Assembly (NCBI GenBank): GCA_020434605.1
Contig: JAGRAL010000061.1
Span: 1-23,844, forward strand
From: Bdellovibrionales bacterium
Lineage (GTDB): Bacteria > Bdellovibrionota > Bdellovibrionia > Bdellovibrionales > UBA840
Direction of reading: 5' to 3'
DNA: 23,844 nucleotides
A model generated the notes under the pieces. The model was not told the origin of the DNA. It saw only the letters and a list, made by a program, of their open reading frames with translations, and searched no databases. This document shows, one piece after another, positions 14,934 to 22,829 of this stretch (position 1 is its first letter; each line of letters begins with the position of its first letter). A program made the position numbers and the translations under genes.

Positions 14934-17900
14934 ACGACCAAAAATAGTCTCCAGAACCTGTATCTATTCTAGTTCTTGTATAATTAGATGGACAGCTAGA
15001 GCTTGGGTCAAATGTGCCTTTACAGTACGCTCCTGCACCACCATCATCAACACCACCACATAATGTGCCCTTAGGGGCTAGGTCACCCCAAACCGTACCG
15101 TTACAAAACTGCATTTCTTTAGCTGTAGAGTTGTATCTTTGTGCCCCTTCATTTGCTCCACTACAAGCTGTGGCGTCGTCACTTAAGCGCACACTACCAT
15201 CCACATCTAATTTAGCTTGTGGGCTGGAATGACCAATACTTACCCCGCTCGAACTTACAACAAGGCTATCATCACCTGAACCAGCTAAAACTCTAAGCGG
15301 AACCTTGCTGCCGTTTGTTACATCTCGAATGGATATCTCTGTTTCATTTGCAAAAATATCATATGATTGTGGAACCTCTGCCAGACTGGCGTTTTGCACA
15401 AAACTAAATATAGGCTCGTCACCACTTTCTAATTTGATTGTCGTATTTGCTATTGTTGATGTAACATCAAAGTTGCCGTTAATAGTCACCTTCTCAGATC
15501 CGTTGGTAAAATTACCGTAAATAAGTGGCGTGTCTGTTTGAGTAACATCGATATATAATTTTTCAGTTATCGCTCCACCCACAGCTGGTCCTGCGTTTGC
15601 TCCTATAAATATATTACTGCTACTTCCACCAGTTGCATTTGTACCAGAGCTAGAGCCGATCGCAGTATTACCCGATCCCGTTGCGGATGTTAAAGCGTTC
15701 GCACCAACCGCAGTCGTGTTGCCCGCAGTGGTAATTGCTGATGCTGCTGACTTACCTACAGCCGTATTAGTTCCACCAAAAGTAAGCGATGTCAGCGCCC
15801 CTGAACCTACACCAGTGTTAGATACCCCAGAAAACAACACACTATTCATTATATTATAACCAACCGCTGTATTATCAGTAGCTGAAGAAGATGTCGCTGT
15901 ACTTGCACCAACAAACGTACTGGTAGCGCTTCCTGTTTGGTGAACAAAGGATGCATTATTAAACTTTATTACAGAATCGGCAACATCTAGCGATCTGCCT
16001 GTTAGTATATTAATATCAGTGCCATCATCTTCTAATAATGAGTTCTCAATATTGTCGCCTGTTGCATTAAACATAGCTAGTCGATTATCAGTTCCACCAG
16101 AAATAGATGTACCTCCGCTATCTGCCGCACAAATCCAAGCCGTGTTACCTGGGTTTCTCTTTAAGATCTGATCTCCAGTACAACCCATCGATGCAAGTTG
16201 CGCCAAACTATCTATCGCACCGTCTGCGATCATTGTATTTACAACACCATCTGCTGGAATGCTAAATGTTGTACCCGTTAAATCAAGCCCGCTTCCTGCG
16301 CTATAAGTTGTGTCTGTATCTATGGAGGTTGCTGCAACACAAGTCCAAGCAGTTCCTGTTATATTTTGCATTAAAATTTGGTCTGCCGCACAATTTGCTA
16401 ATTGGTCATAGCCCAGTGTTCCGCCAATAGCATCTAAGTCTAAGTTTGCTTCTACTACATCTAATTCTATATCTTTTGTAGATAATGTAACACTGATTTC
16501 GTTTCCTGCTTCGGCTGTGATATTTCTAAATTGTAAATCACTTCCTACTTTTGCATCATATACACCAACACCTGTACCTTGGTTACTTGCTGTGTTAGTT
16601 TCTCCACCAGCACCGGCTGCCTGCCACGAAGCCACACCGTTAGCATCTGATGTTAATACTTTCCCTACACCTTGGTTACCATCTACCATTTTAATCGAAC
16701 CAACTACGTGTAACTTTTCATCTGGTGTTGTAGTACCAATACCAACATCCCCAGAATTTTTAACAATCAATAAATTTCCATCATTATTATCGTCACTGGA
16801 CAACATTAAAAGATCATTTGCGCCAGCGCTTGCAGAGGCCTCTATCATTGCATCTGGCGAAGTATCACCCACTCCTAATTTTCCTCCTCCCATTTGGAAG
16901 GTAAACTGAGGAGTCGCTCCACCGTTACTTGCTAACTCAATTAACCCGCCTAAATCGTTATAATACAAGGCAGAACCGCCGGCGCCACCCGCACTGTCGC
17001 CAAAATAAATTGAACTCTTTTTATTTCCACCCGATCGAATCTCAATGCTTGCATCGTTATCTAAACGAGAAAATACCGCAGTGGTAGACGACCTAACTCC
17101 ATTAAGAGTTCCTGCCGCTGCTTTTACATCCAATAGTGCAAGCGGAGCTGTCACTCCGATACCGACATTACCGCCCGCATAGTTAATGCCGCCTGCAACC
17201 GCATCCCAATAATTGGGATTAGAGTCATCACTAGCACATATCCATGCTGTGTTCCCCGGGTTTCTTTTAATGATTTGATCCCCTGTACATCCCATAGATG
17301 CTAACTGCGCTAAATCATCAATCGCACCGTCTGCAATTTTCGCAGCTGTTACGTTGTCATCTGTAATCATCGTAGTCACAATTCCGTCTGTTGGAATACT
17401 AAATGTCGTGCCAGTTAAATCTAAACCAGACCCTGCACTGTAAGTTGTGTTTGAATCTAAGCTGGAAGCATCCACACAAACCCAGGCTGTGTTACCCGCA
17501 TTACGTTGTAGTACCTGATTACCAGTACAACCCATAGCAGCTAATTGAGCCAAGCTATCAATTGCACCGTCTGCAATCATTGTATTCACAACACCATCTG
17601 CTGGAATGCTAAAAGTAGTTCCTGTTAAATCAAGACCACTACCTGCCGTGTAAGTTGTATTGGTATCTGTAACTTGCGCAGCACAAGTCCAACCGGTACC
17701 CGTACCATTTTGCTGTAGTATCTGATCAGCTCCGCAGTTTGTTAATTGATCGTATCCTAGTGTGCCGCCGATGGCGTCTAAATCTAAGTTTCCTTCATTC
17801 ACTGCAACTGTAGGCGCTGCCCCTGTACCACCAATCGTAATGGTTGTATCCCCTGCTGTTACGCTAGTTACTGTCCCAGCTCCACCAGCGGCACAAGTTA

Positions 17901-18747
17901 CCGTACCATCTGCTGCCACAGCCGTTATAAAATTACCTGCCGTACAAGAACCGGTAACTCTTCTTTGCGTGTATGTAGAATCAATACTTAAAGTAATATC
18001 ACTCGCGTTTTGTGTAGCAGTTACTCCACTAGCGCCAACAATAGATCTTAGTTGCAACCAATCATTACCAGCTAATTTAGATGAATAAATCTGCGCACCT
18101 GCTCCGATGTTTGTAGCACCAAAGGCTTCTCCCCAAGTAGCACCGTTATATCTGTCAAAACGACCTGTTGTGATGTTATAAATTGTTGTGCCATTAACCA
18201 TCGAAGTTAGTGCATTTCTTTGAGTAGTCGTTAAACTTTGAACAAATTGATCGTACTTAAACCCATTTAGTGTATCAGCAACTAAAGCCTGTGGAACTGT
18301 ATACATATACTGATCATCAAGAGCTACTGGTCCACCACCAACATCCACTGTTACTCTTAATACACGAGAATCTTGATTTAATGGTGAATACACTCCACCG
18401 CAAGTTCCAGACAATGTAGCTTTGTTTGCTGCTAAATTTGAAAACGCATCTGATAATCCTAAACCACTGCTAGCTGTACCGTCACCAATGTTTAAAGCAA
18501 AGAAACCTACACTTGCTGTTAAATCAATTCCTGAATGTGTTTCTTGGTATAAAAGACAGTTGCCGTCAGCAGACCTAACTTGAACACTAAATGTTGCGGT
18601 ACCTGTTAAAGGAGTTACCCCATCAGATTGAAAGGCACGGCCTTGATACGTAAAGACTCCTGGTATTCGCTCTTGCGTCTCACCAACTACTGAAAACAGT
18701 AGAGTAAAAAGTATGAAAAAGAAGCCTTCTCGACCAACGTACTTCAT
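14920..18747 (-). CDS. Large secreted mosaic fibre protein (phage-tail-fibre and Hep/Hag-like repeats)
   Basis: This 1275-residue protein starts with a signal peptide (ILFTLLFSVVG, cleavage near 22) and the segment IPGVFTYQGRAFQSDGVTPLTGT. It then carries repeated shaft blocks (about 330-505 and 770-870) built on LDLTGTTFSIP, MIADGAIDSLAQL and GCTGDQILKRNPGNTAW. Tail-fibre-type motifs (NVGIGVTAP, DVGIGTTTP, VSIGHSSP) lie near 520, 680 and 1170, and a run of NTAVG-like Hep/Hag head repeats at about 950-1050. The end is cysteine-bearing (YFWSCVRN). No peptidase-S74 chaperone domain is seen. The architecture resembles the chimeric trimeric fibres of Bdellovibrio used in prey recognition. That role is inference here. 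Confidence 0.8.
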   Translation of the reverse strand: MKYVGREGFFFILFTLLFSVVGETQERIPGVFTYQGRAFQSDGVTPLTGTATFSVQVRSADGNCLLYQETHSGIDLTASVGFFALNIGDGTASSGLGLSDAFSNLAANKATLSGTCGGVYSPLNQDSRVLRVTVDVGGGPVALDDQYMYTVPQALVADTLNGFKYDQFVQSLTTTQRNALTSMVNGTTIYNITTGRFDRYNGATWGEAFGATNIGAGAQIYSSKLAGNDWLQLRSIVGASGVTATQNASDITLSIDSTYTQRRVTGSCTAGNFITAVAADGTVTCAAGGAGTVTSVTAGDTTITIGGTGAAPTVAVNEGNLDLDAIGGTLGYDQLTNCGADQILQQNGTGTGWTCAAQVTDTNTTYTAGSGLDLTGTTFSIPADGVVNTMIADGAIDSLAQLAAMGCTGNQVLQRNAGNTAWVCVDASSLDSNTTYSAGSGLDLTGTTFSIPTDGIVTTMITDDNVTAAKIADGAIDDLAQLASMGCTGDQIIKRNPGNTAWICASDDSNPNYWDAVAGGINYAGGNVGIGVTAPLALLDVKAAAGTLNGVRSSTTAVFSRLDNDASIEIRSGGNKKSSIYFGDSAGGAGGSALYYNDLGGLIELASNGGATPQFTFQMGGGKLGVGDTSPDAMIEASASAGANDLLMLSSDDNNDGNLLIVKNSGDVGIGTTTPDEKLHVVGSIKMVDGNQGVGKVLTSDANGVASWQAAGAGGETNTASNQGTGVGVYDAKVGSDLQFRNITAEAGNEISVTLSTKDIELDVVEANLDLDAIGGTLGYDQLANCAADQILMQNITGTAWTCVAATSIDTDTTYSAGSGLDLTGTTFSIPADGVVNTMIADGAIDSLAQLASMGCTGDQILKRNPGNTAWICAADSGGTSISGGTDNRLAMFNATGDNIENSLLEDDGTDINILTGRSLDVADSVIKFNNASFVHQTGSATSTFVGASTATSSSATDNTAVGYNIMNSVLFSGVSNTGVGSGALTSLTFGGTNTAVGKSAASAITTAGNTTAVGANALTSATGSGNTAIGSSSGTNATGGSSSNIFIGANAGPAVGGAITEKLYIDVTQTDTPLIYGNFTNGSEKVTINGNFDVTSTIANTTIKLESGDEPIFSFVQNASLAEVPQSYDIFANETEISIRDVTNGSKVPLRVLAGSGDDSLVVSSSGVSIGHSSPQAKLDVDGSVRLSDDATACSGANEGAQRYNSTAKEMQFCNGTVWGDLAPKGTLCGGVDDGGAGAYCKGTFDPSSSCPSNYTRTRIDTGSGDYFWSCVRN
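15600..15905 (-). repeat. Hep/Hag-like head repeats inside the fibre gene
   Basis: The translated stretch holds degenerate units of about 14-20 residues around NTAVG/NTGVG (NTAVGYNIM, NTGVGSGAL, NTAVGKSAA, NTTAVGANAL, NTAIGSSSG). Such repeats form left-handed trimeric beta-rolls in YadA-like heads and tail fibres. Confidence 0.7.
16133..16445 (-). repeat. Shaft repeat block, distal copy, in the fibre gene
   Basis: A block encoding LDAIGGTLGYDQL, then LDLTGTTFSIPADGVVNTMI and DGAIDSLAQLASMGCTGDQI closely matches blocks at 17234-17785 at both protein and DNA level (for example the shared AACACCATCTGCTGGAATGC). The copies point to internal duplication and possible recombination. Confidence 0.75.
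17234..17785 (-). repeat. Shaft repeat blocks, two tandem copies, in the fibre gene
   Basis: Two related units at 17474-17661 and 17234-17453 encode the same order of motifs as the block at 16133-16445. The second carries an insertion (TDDNVTAAKI). The LDAIGGTLGYDQL lead-in lies at about 17740-17785. Confidence 0.75.
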
Positions 18748-18775
18748 ACGCTACTTATCGGTAATTCTTGGTGTT

Positions 18776-18805
18776 TTTATGATATATAATTTTGTTTTGT
18801 CTCAA
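18776..18805 (-). promoter_or_regulatory. Candidate promoter of the fibre gene
   Basis: On the minus strand TTGAGA (18805-18800), an 18-nt AT-rich spacer and CATAAA (18781-18776) lie about 28 nt before ATG 18747. The -35 matches 5 of 6 and the -10 matches 4 of 6. The ribosome binding site is weak (ATAAGTAG). Confidence 0.35.
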
Positions 18806-19054
18806 TTTAGTCCAAACGTATTTAGCTCGAATAAGTGGGTTTTGAACCCTAAAATAATGCATCTAAATTTTCCCCGTGTCTCAGAACAACACGCACTAAA
18901 AGACATTTATTCAATACCTAGATCTAGCATTAATTATGCTTCATAAAAAAAATTTATTTCGTACTGCGCGAGCAACTTATAAAACATTTTTTGGTCCAGT
19001 TTCAGACTCAAAACGCCGAAAAAACTTATGGGTATATGTTAGGCTAAATTAAGA
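18806..19054. other. Intergenic region between the fibre gene and the gene at 19079
   Basis: No gene is supported here. A small plus-strand ORF across 18713-18946 starts inside the fibre gene, has no ribosome binding site and resembles no family. A short inverted repeat GGGTT-TTG-AACCC lies at 18837-18849. The stretch is AT-rich and must carry the start signals of the plus-strand gene, but no -35/-10 pair stands out. Confidence 0.4.
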
Positions 19055-19074
19055 CCAAGTTTTTTACTTGGGGG
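19055..19074 (+). promoter_or_regulatory. 5' UTR hairpin touching the Shine-Dalgarno
   Basis: CCAAGT (19055-19060) pairs with ACTTGG (19066-19071) across a five-T loop. The right arm runs into the GGGGGA ribosome binding site (19070-19075) of the gene at 19079. Folding would partly hide the site and could regulate translation. Confidence 0.4.
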
Positions 19075-19078
19075 ATAT

Positions 19079-19684
19079 ATGAAAAACAACACGATATTAT
19101 TAGCTCCAGAAGATTTTTTCATAGACGCTGTTAGCGATGCTATCAAGCAGCGCCGTTTGCCCTCTCCTCCTCTAGCGCGTGAGTATTTAGTAAAACTTTT
19201 AACTCATTACATTTTGGCGGATAATCTATTTGATGAAACTCTTGAAAACGGAAAAAAAACAAGAAGCACATTGGCTGAAATTTATTTAAAGGCAATGAAT
19301 TCAGAGCCTAGTGTTCGCATAGATTTATTAAAGAAGCTTGGTGATACTTCTCTTTATATTACTGGTTTTTTTGGCGAGTCCTTAAACCGTAAGATCATAG
19401 ATATTTCTTACTATGTAAACATGGGAGAAAGTGCATTTTCATCTCTTGCGCAAGAAGTAGATGAAGAAGTATACAGCAGTCTTTACAGTGATTTTTCTAA
19501 ACAGTTTATAAAGTACATGGAAGTCCTAAACTACATATCAAAGCAAACTGACTTACAAAAAGACTCTAATTTGCTGAAATTATATGAAAACTATCAAAAA
19601 ACTGGCTCAGATTTAATGAGGGACACTTTAATTGATAGCGGTTTTGTAGACTTTGAAATCAATAAAAAATCTAAAGCACAGTAA
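19079..19684 (+). CDS. Uncharacterised helical protein upstream of tatBC
   Basis: This 201-residue soluble protein has no signal peptide or membrane segment, is predicted mostly helical from its composition, and has a well-formed middle region (GDTSLYITGFFGESLNRKI, then ISYYVNMGESAFSSLA). Strong internal patterning and a good GGGGGA ribosome binding site argue for a real gene. I do not recognise a named family, though it has the look of a conserved deltaproteobacterial or Bdellovibrio hypothetical. It lies 42 nt upstream of tatB, which has its own promoter-like sequence. The Tat link is positional only. Confidence 0.75.
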   Translation: MKNNTILLAPEDFFIDAVSDAIKQRRLPSPPLAREYLVKLLTHYILADNLFDETLENGKKTRSTLAEIYLKAMNSEPSVRIDLLKKLGDTSLYITGFFGESLNRKIIDISYYVNMGESAFSSLAQEVDEEVYSSLYSDFSKQFIKYMEVLNYISKQTDLQKDSNLLKLYENYQKTGSDLMRDTLIDSGFVDFEINKKSKAQ

Positions 19685-19691
19685 GAATCTA

Positions 19692-19726
19692 TTGAATATT
19701 TTTATAGCATCAATTACAACCATAGC
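19692..19726 (+). promoter_or_regulatory. Promoter-like sequence abutting tatB
   Basis: TTGAAT (19692-19697), 17 nt, TACAAC (19715-19720), then 6 nt to ATG 19727. Matches are only 8 of 12, but the spacing is identical to that of the promoters before 162 and 959 and again there is no Shine-Dalgarno. Confidence 0.4.
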
Positions 19727-19969
19727 ATGTTTAATCTTGGGTTTTCTGAAGTCATTCTTATCTTTGTAATTGCGCTTGTGTTTATTGGACCAAAGCAATT
19801 ACCTCAGGTCGCTAAATTTTTGGGAAGACTTGCTGGGGATGTAAAAAGAGCGATGGGTGATTTTAACCAAGAAATTAATAAAACGGTAAAGTCTGCCAAC
19901 GAAGAAATTACGCAAGCTAAATCAGAAATCGAAAAACCTATAGAGACTAGCAAAGACGAAAATGTCTGA
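19727..19969 (+). CDS. tatB: Sec-independent translocase protein TatB (TatA/B family)
   Basis: The 80-residue single-span protein belongs to the Tat export system, which moves folded proteins with twin-arginine signals. MFNLGFSEVILIFVIALVFIG is the membrane helix, with Glu8 and Gly21-Pro22 in the hinge (GPKQLP), followed by an amphipathic helix (VAKFLGRLAGDVKRAM) and a charged tail. Glu8 and GPxxLP are TatB features, whereas TatA usually has Gln8 and a Phe-Gly hinge. No tatA is adjacent. tatB overlaps tatC by 8 bp. It could alternatively be a bifunctional TatA/B. Confidence 0.88.
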   Translation: MFNLGFSEVILIFVIALVFIGPKQLPQVAKFLGRLAGDVKRAMGDFNQEINKTVKSANEEITQAKSEIEKPIETSKDENV

Positions 19970-20699
19970 TCCTAATTTAAGTTTAACGGAACATCTTAAA
20001 GACTTACGTGATTGCATCATTAGATCTTTCATCATTGTAATGTTTGGTTTTTTGGCCTCATGGGCTTACTCAGAAACTTTATTTGATATTATCCGTAAAC
20101 CCATTCAACCATTTGTGAATGGACTCGTCTTTACTGGCGTAATGGATAAGTTTATTGCCCATATGAAAGTTTCCCTACTTAGTGGTATTATTATTACTTG
20201 CCCTCTATGGCTTTACCAGGTTTGGCGCTTTGTAAAACCAGGACTTTATCAAAAAGAAAAAAAGGCTATCATTGCTTTTTTAGCTGTAGGTACATTTTTA
20301 TTTTTAGCTGGCGTTGCCTTTGTATATTTTATTGTTTTTCCTTTTGCATTTGAGTTCTTAATGAGTTTTGCCGGCAATACTGATAGTCCAATGATTACGA
20401 TTGATGAGTATCTTTCATTTTTTATTTCAACTACATTAATGTTTGGCGTTGTTTTTGAGCTACCTCTAGCACTTACATTGTTAGGTATGCTTGGGATTGT
20501 TAATGCTCAGTTCTTAAGATCTTCTAGAAGGTATGCGCTTGTTGTTATCGCGATTGTCTCGGCAGTGATTACACCGCCAGACGTTTTAAGTATGGTTTGT
20601 ATTATGGTACCACTTCAGCTCTTATATGAACTATCAATCTTTTCGGTCGCATTTTTTGGAAAGCGAGCCAACACTAGCTCAACAGAAGTCTCTGTTTAG
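19962..20699 (+). CDS. tatC: Sec-independent translocase protein TatC
   Basis: The 245-residue protein is the receptor of the Tat pathway, a six-helix membrane protein that binds the twin-arginine motif. The N-terminal SLTEHLKDLRDCII corresponds to the HLxELRxR signature, with Asp in place of the usual Glu. KPGLYQKEKK matches the first periplasmic-side motif with the conserved Glu kept, and VVFELPLAL and SAVITPPD are also typical. Its ATG overlaps the tatB stop by 8 bp, so translation is coupled. The stop is only 4 nt from that of the convergent biotin carrier gene, with no terminator between. Confidence 0.95.
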   Translation: MSDPNLSLTEHLKDLRDCIIRSFIIVMFGFLASWAYSETLFDIIRKPIQPFVNGLVFTGVMDKFIAHMKVSLLSGIIITCPLWLYQVWRFVKPGLYQKEKKAIIAFLAVGTFLFLAGVAFVYFIVFPFAFEFLMSFAGNTDSPMITIDEYLSFFISTTLMFGVVFELPLALTLLGMLGIVNAQFLRSSRRYALVVIAIVSAVITPPDVLSMVCIMVPLQLLYELSIFSVAFFGKRANTSSTEVSV

Positions 20700-20703
20700 T
20701 TTT

Positions 20704-21225
20704 TTATTCGAAAGTAACTAACGTTGCGCCAGACTCAACACTCTGACCTGGTTTTACTAGCACTTCTTTTACTTTTAAATTTCCAGAAGCTTTTATTTCG
20801 TTTTCCATTTTCATCGCTTCCATAACCAATACTGGTTGTCTTTCTTTTACTTCTTGGCCAGGCTTTACATACACCTTAACTATTTTTCCTGGCATTCCTG
20901 CCACAATTGTTTTTCCTCCGCCCATCGCGCCTGCGCCTTTTAAGCTTTCATGCAGTAAGGCCTCGTCATTATAAATCGGAATTTCACGATATGAGCCGCG
21001 AGTAAATACTGTATAGTTAACACCATTTCCTGTTACATCGACCATATAAGAAGAGTCTTCAAATAAGAAGCTGATGGCTCCATCCAACTCCATATAATCT
21101 TTTTTTGAAATGACGTGCTTTTCGTTTAGCCCATCGTCGGTCATCATATGAACATTCCAGTTACTTTTTGTCTCTGTAACTTCAATTTTATATTTCTTCC
21201 CTTTTAGGTCTGCCTCGAAATACAT
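20704..21225 (-). CDS. Biotin carboxyl carrier subunit of an acyl-CoA carboxylase
   Basis: The 173-residue protein ends in a biotinyl domain (about 105-173) with VMEAMKMENEI, where Lys139 is the biotinylation site, and MPGKIVKVYVKPGQEV at its start. The first ~100 residues resemble the region that links carboxylase and carrier domains in propionyl- or methylcrotonyl-CoA carboxylase alpha subunits, rather than the proline-rich start of AccB. Its ATG lies 4 nt after the stop of the biotin carboxylase gene with GAGG upstream. Together they look like a split alpha subunit. The carboxyltransferase partner is not in the window. Confidence 0.85.
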   Translation of the reverse strand: MYFEADLKGKKYKIEVTETKSNWNVHMMTDDGLNEKHVISKKDYMELDGAISFLFEDSSYMVDVTGNGVNYTVFTRGSYREIPIYNDEALLHESLKGAGAMGGGKTIVAGMPGKIVKVYVKPGQEVKERQPVLVMEAMKMENEIKASGNLKVKEVLVKPGQSVESGATLVTFE

Positions 21226-21229
21226 AGAA

Positions 21230-22720
21230 TTACCTCATCCCCTCTTTACGTCCAATGTCTTTCCATTTTGACTGTAAACTTAGGTTAGAAATGGATGCTC
21301 GCTTTTGTTGTTTATAAGCTTCTATCGCTAATGAAATTAAAAATACTCTATCATCAACAAATCTAAATACATCAGCTCGATGTTTAAAATCTTTTTCAAG
21401 AGATTGAGTTGTGTATTCTCCGCTTAAAAATTCTTTTTCTTCAAGAATAGATTTGTGAAGCGGAATATTAGTTTTAATTCCCGTCAGTGAATATTCGTCA
21501 AGCGCACGTGACAACCTTGAAATTGCTTGCTCTCTAGTTTCGCCCCACGCAATCAATTTTGCCAGCATTGGGTCATAGTATATCGGCACTTCATAACCAG
21601 GATAAGCATAAGAATCACAACGAATAAACGGTCCCTGCGGGTTACGGCATCTACGAATAAGGCCCGGTGACGGAGCAAACGTTTCTGGATCTTCGGCGCA
21701 GATTCTGGCTTCAATAGCATGACCAATTTGCTTTATGTCAGATTGCTGAAATGAAAGTTTTTCTCCGGAAGCTACCAAGATTTGCTCTTTTACTAAATCT
21801 CTTGAGGTAACCATTTCTGTTACCGGGTGTTCAACCTGAAGCCTAGTGTTCATCTCCATAAAGAAAAATTCTTTTGTATTGTTATCAAAGATAAACTCAA
21901 TGGTGCCAGCCCCTTCATAGTTGATGGACTTTGCCGCAGTCACCGCCACTTCTCCCATGCGTTGACGAACCTCATCGGGCACGGAAATACTTGGGCTTTC
22001 TTCAATCAATTTTTGATGACGTCGCTGGACAGAGCACTCGCGTTCGTACAAGTGAACAACATTGCCGTGCTTATCACCAAAGACTTGTACTTCAATATGT
22101 TTAGGGTTTTGAATAAAGCGTTCAATGAACACGCGGTCATCTTTAAAATAATTTTTACCCTCAGATTGGCAAGCGCGAAAGGCACTGGCCAAATTTTTAG
22201 TTTCAGTAACAACGCGGATTCCTTTGCCTCCACCTCCGGCAGAAGCTTTTATCATCACGGGATAACCAATTTCATTGGCGGCCTTTTCCGCTTCCTCTAC
22301 CGAGTTAACAGTGCCATCAGTGCCCGGCACGGTGGGAACGCCTGCGCGCTTCATAAGTTCTCGCGAAGCCAGCTTATCACCCATGGCTTCAATATTGCTG
22401 GGTGTAGGGCCTATAAAGGTGATGCCCGCTTCTTTTAATGCGGTTGCAAACTCAACTTTTTCACTCAAGAAACCATATCCGGGATGAAGCGCCTGACATC
22501 CGGCTTCCAGGGCGACGTCAATCAGTTTTTGCGCCGACAAGTAACTCTGCTGGGCCGGCGCCGGCCCGATGTGCACAGCCTGGTCGGCTGCAATCGCGTG
22601 AGGGGCACCTTCGTCCGCATCACTGAAAACGGCAACACTGGCAATGCCTATGCGCTTCAGGGTCCGCGCAACCCTTACTGCGATCTCGCCGCGGTTCGCG
22701 ATCAGAACTCGCTCAAACAT
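21230..22720 (-). CDS. Biotin carboxylase subunit of an acyl-CoA carboxylase (composition break near codon 80)
   Basis: The 496-residue ATP-grasp enzyme carboxylates biotin on the carrier protein using ATP and bicarbonate. Motifs include VLIANRGEIAVR, HPGYGFLSE (79-87), MIKASAGGGGKGIRVV (156-171), RECSVQRRHQKLIEE and MEMNTRLQVEHPVTE. It is longer than AccC (about 450) owing to a C-terminal tail, which fits propionyl-, methylcrotonyl- or other acyl-CoA carboxylases. Codons before about 80 are GC-rich (GCG, CTG, GCC, CGC) and after that become AT-richer: 37 and 41 G+C per 60 at 22501 and 22561, against 28 at 22441. The frame is intact across the break. Whether the gene is a natural mosaic or an assembly chimera cannot be told here. 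Confidence 0.88.
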   Translation of the reverse strand: MFERVLIANRGEIAVRVARTLKRIGIASVAVFSDADEGAPHAIAADQAVHIGPAPAQQSYLSAQKLIDVALEAGCQALHPGYGFLSEKVEFATALKEAGITFIGPTPSNIEAMGDKLASRELMKRAGVPTVPGTDGTVNSVEEAEKAANEIGYPVMIKASAGGGGKGIRVVTETKNLASAFRACQSEGKNYFKDDRVFIERFIQNPKHIEVQVFGDKHGNVVHLYERECSVQRRHQKLIEESPSISVPDEVRQRMGEVAVTAAKSINYEGAGTIEFIFDNNTKEFFFMEMNTRLQVEHPVTEMVTSRDLVKEQILVASGEKLSFQQSDIKQIGHAIEARICAEDPETFAPSPGLIRRCRNPQGPFIRCDSYAYPGYEVPIYYDPMLAKLIAWGETREQAISRLSRALDEYSLTGIKTNIPLHKSILEEKEFLSGEYTTQSLEKDFKHRADVFRFVDDRVFLISLAIEAYKQQKRASISNLSLQSKWKDIGRKEGMR

Positions 22721-22829
22721 TCAGATACGCAATCCCAAGACCACTGCGGCGGCATCCAGTTCGATTGAAAACACTCCGAAACGAATGTTCGATTAAAGAT
22801 GTCGCTCACTCCAGATTGCAGGCAGGTGA

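Noticed and set aside
14920..15240. C-terminal peptidase-S74 intramolecular chaperone on the fibre
   Set aside because: The C-terminus is a short cysteine-bearing segment. I see no S74-like Ser/Lys region or sufficient length after the last GIG-type motif.
16133..17785. CRISPR-like or tandem-repeat array
   Set aside because: The repeats are in frame, degenerate and encode fibre shaft motifs. They are not short identical repeats with unique spacers.
18713..18946. 77-codon plus-strand ORF in front of the gene at 19079
   Set aside because: It begins inside the fibre gene, has no ribosome binding site and no recognisable features.
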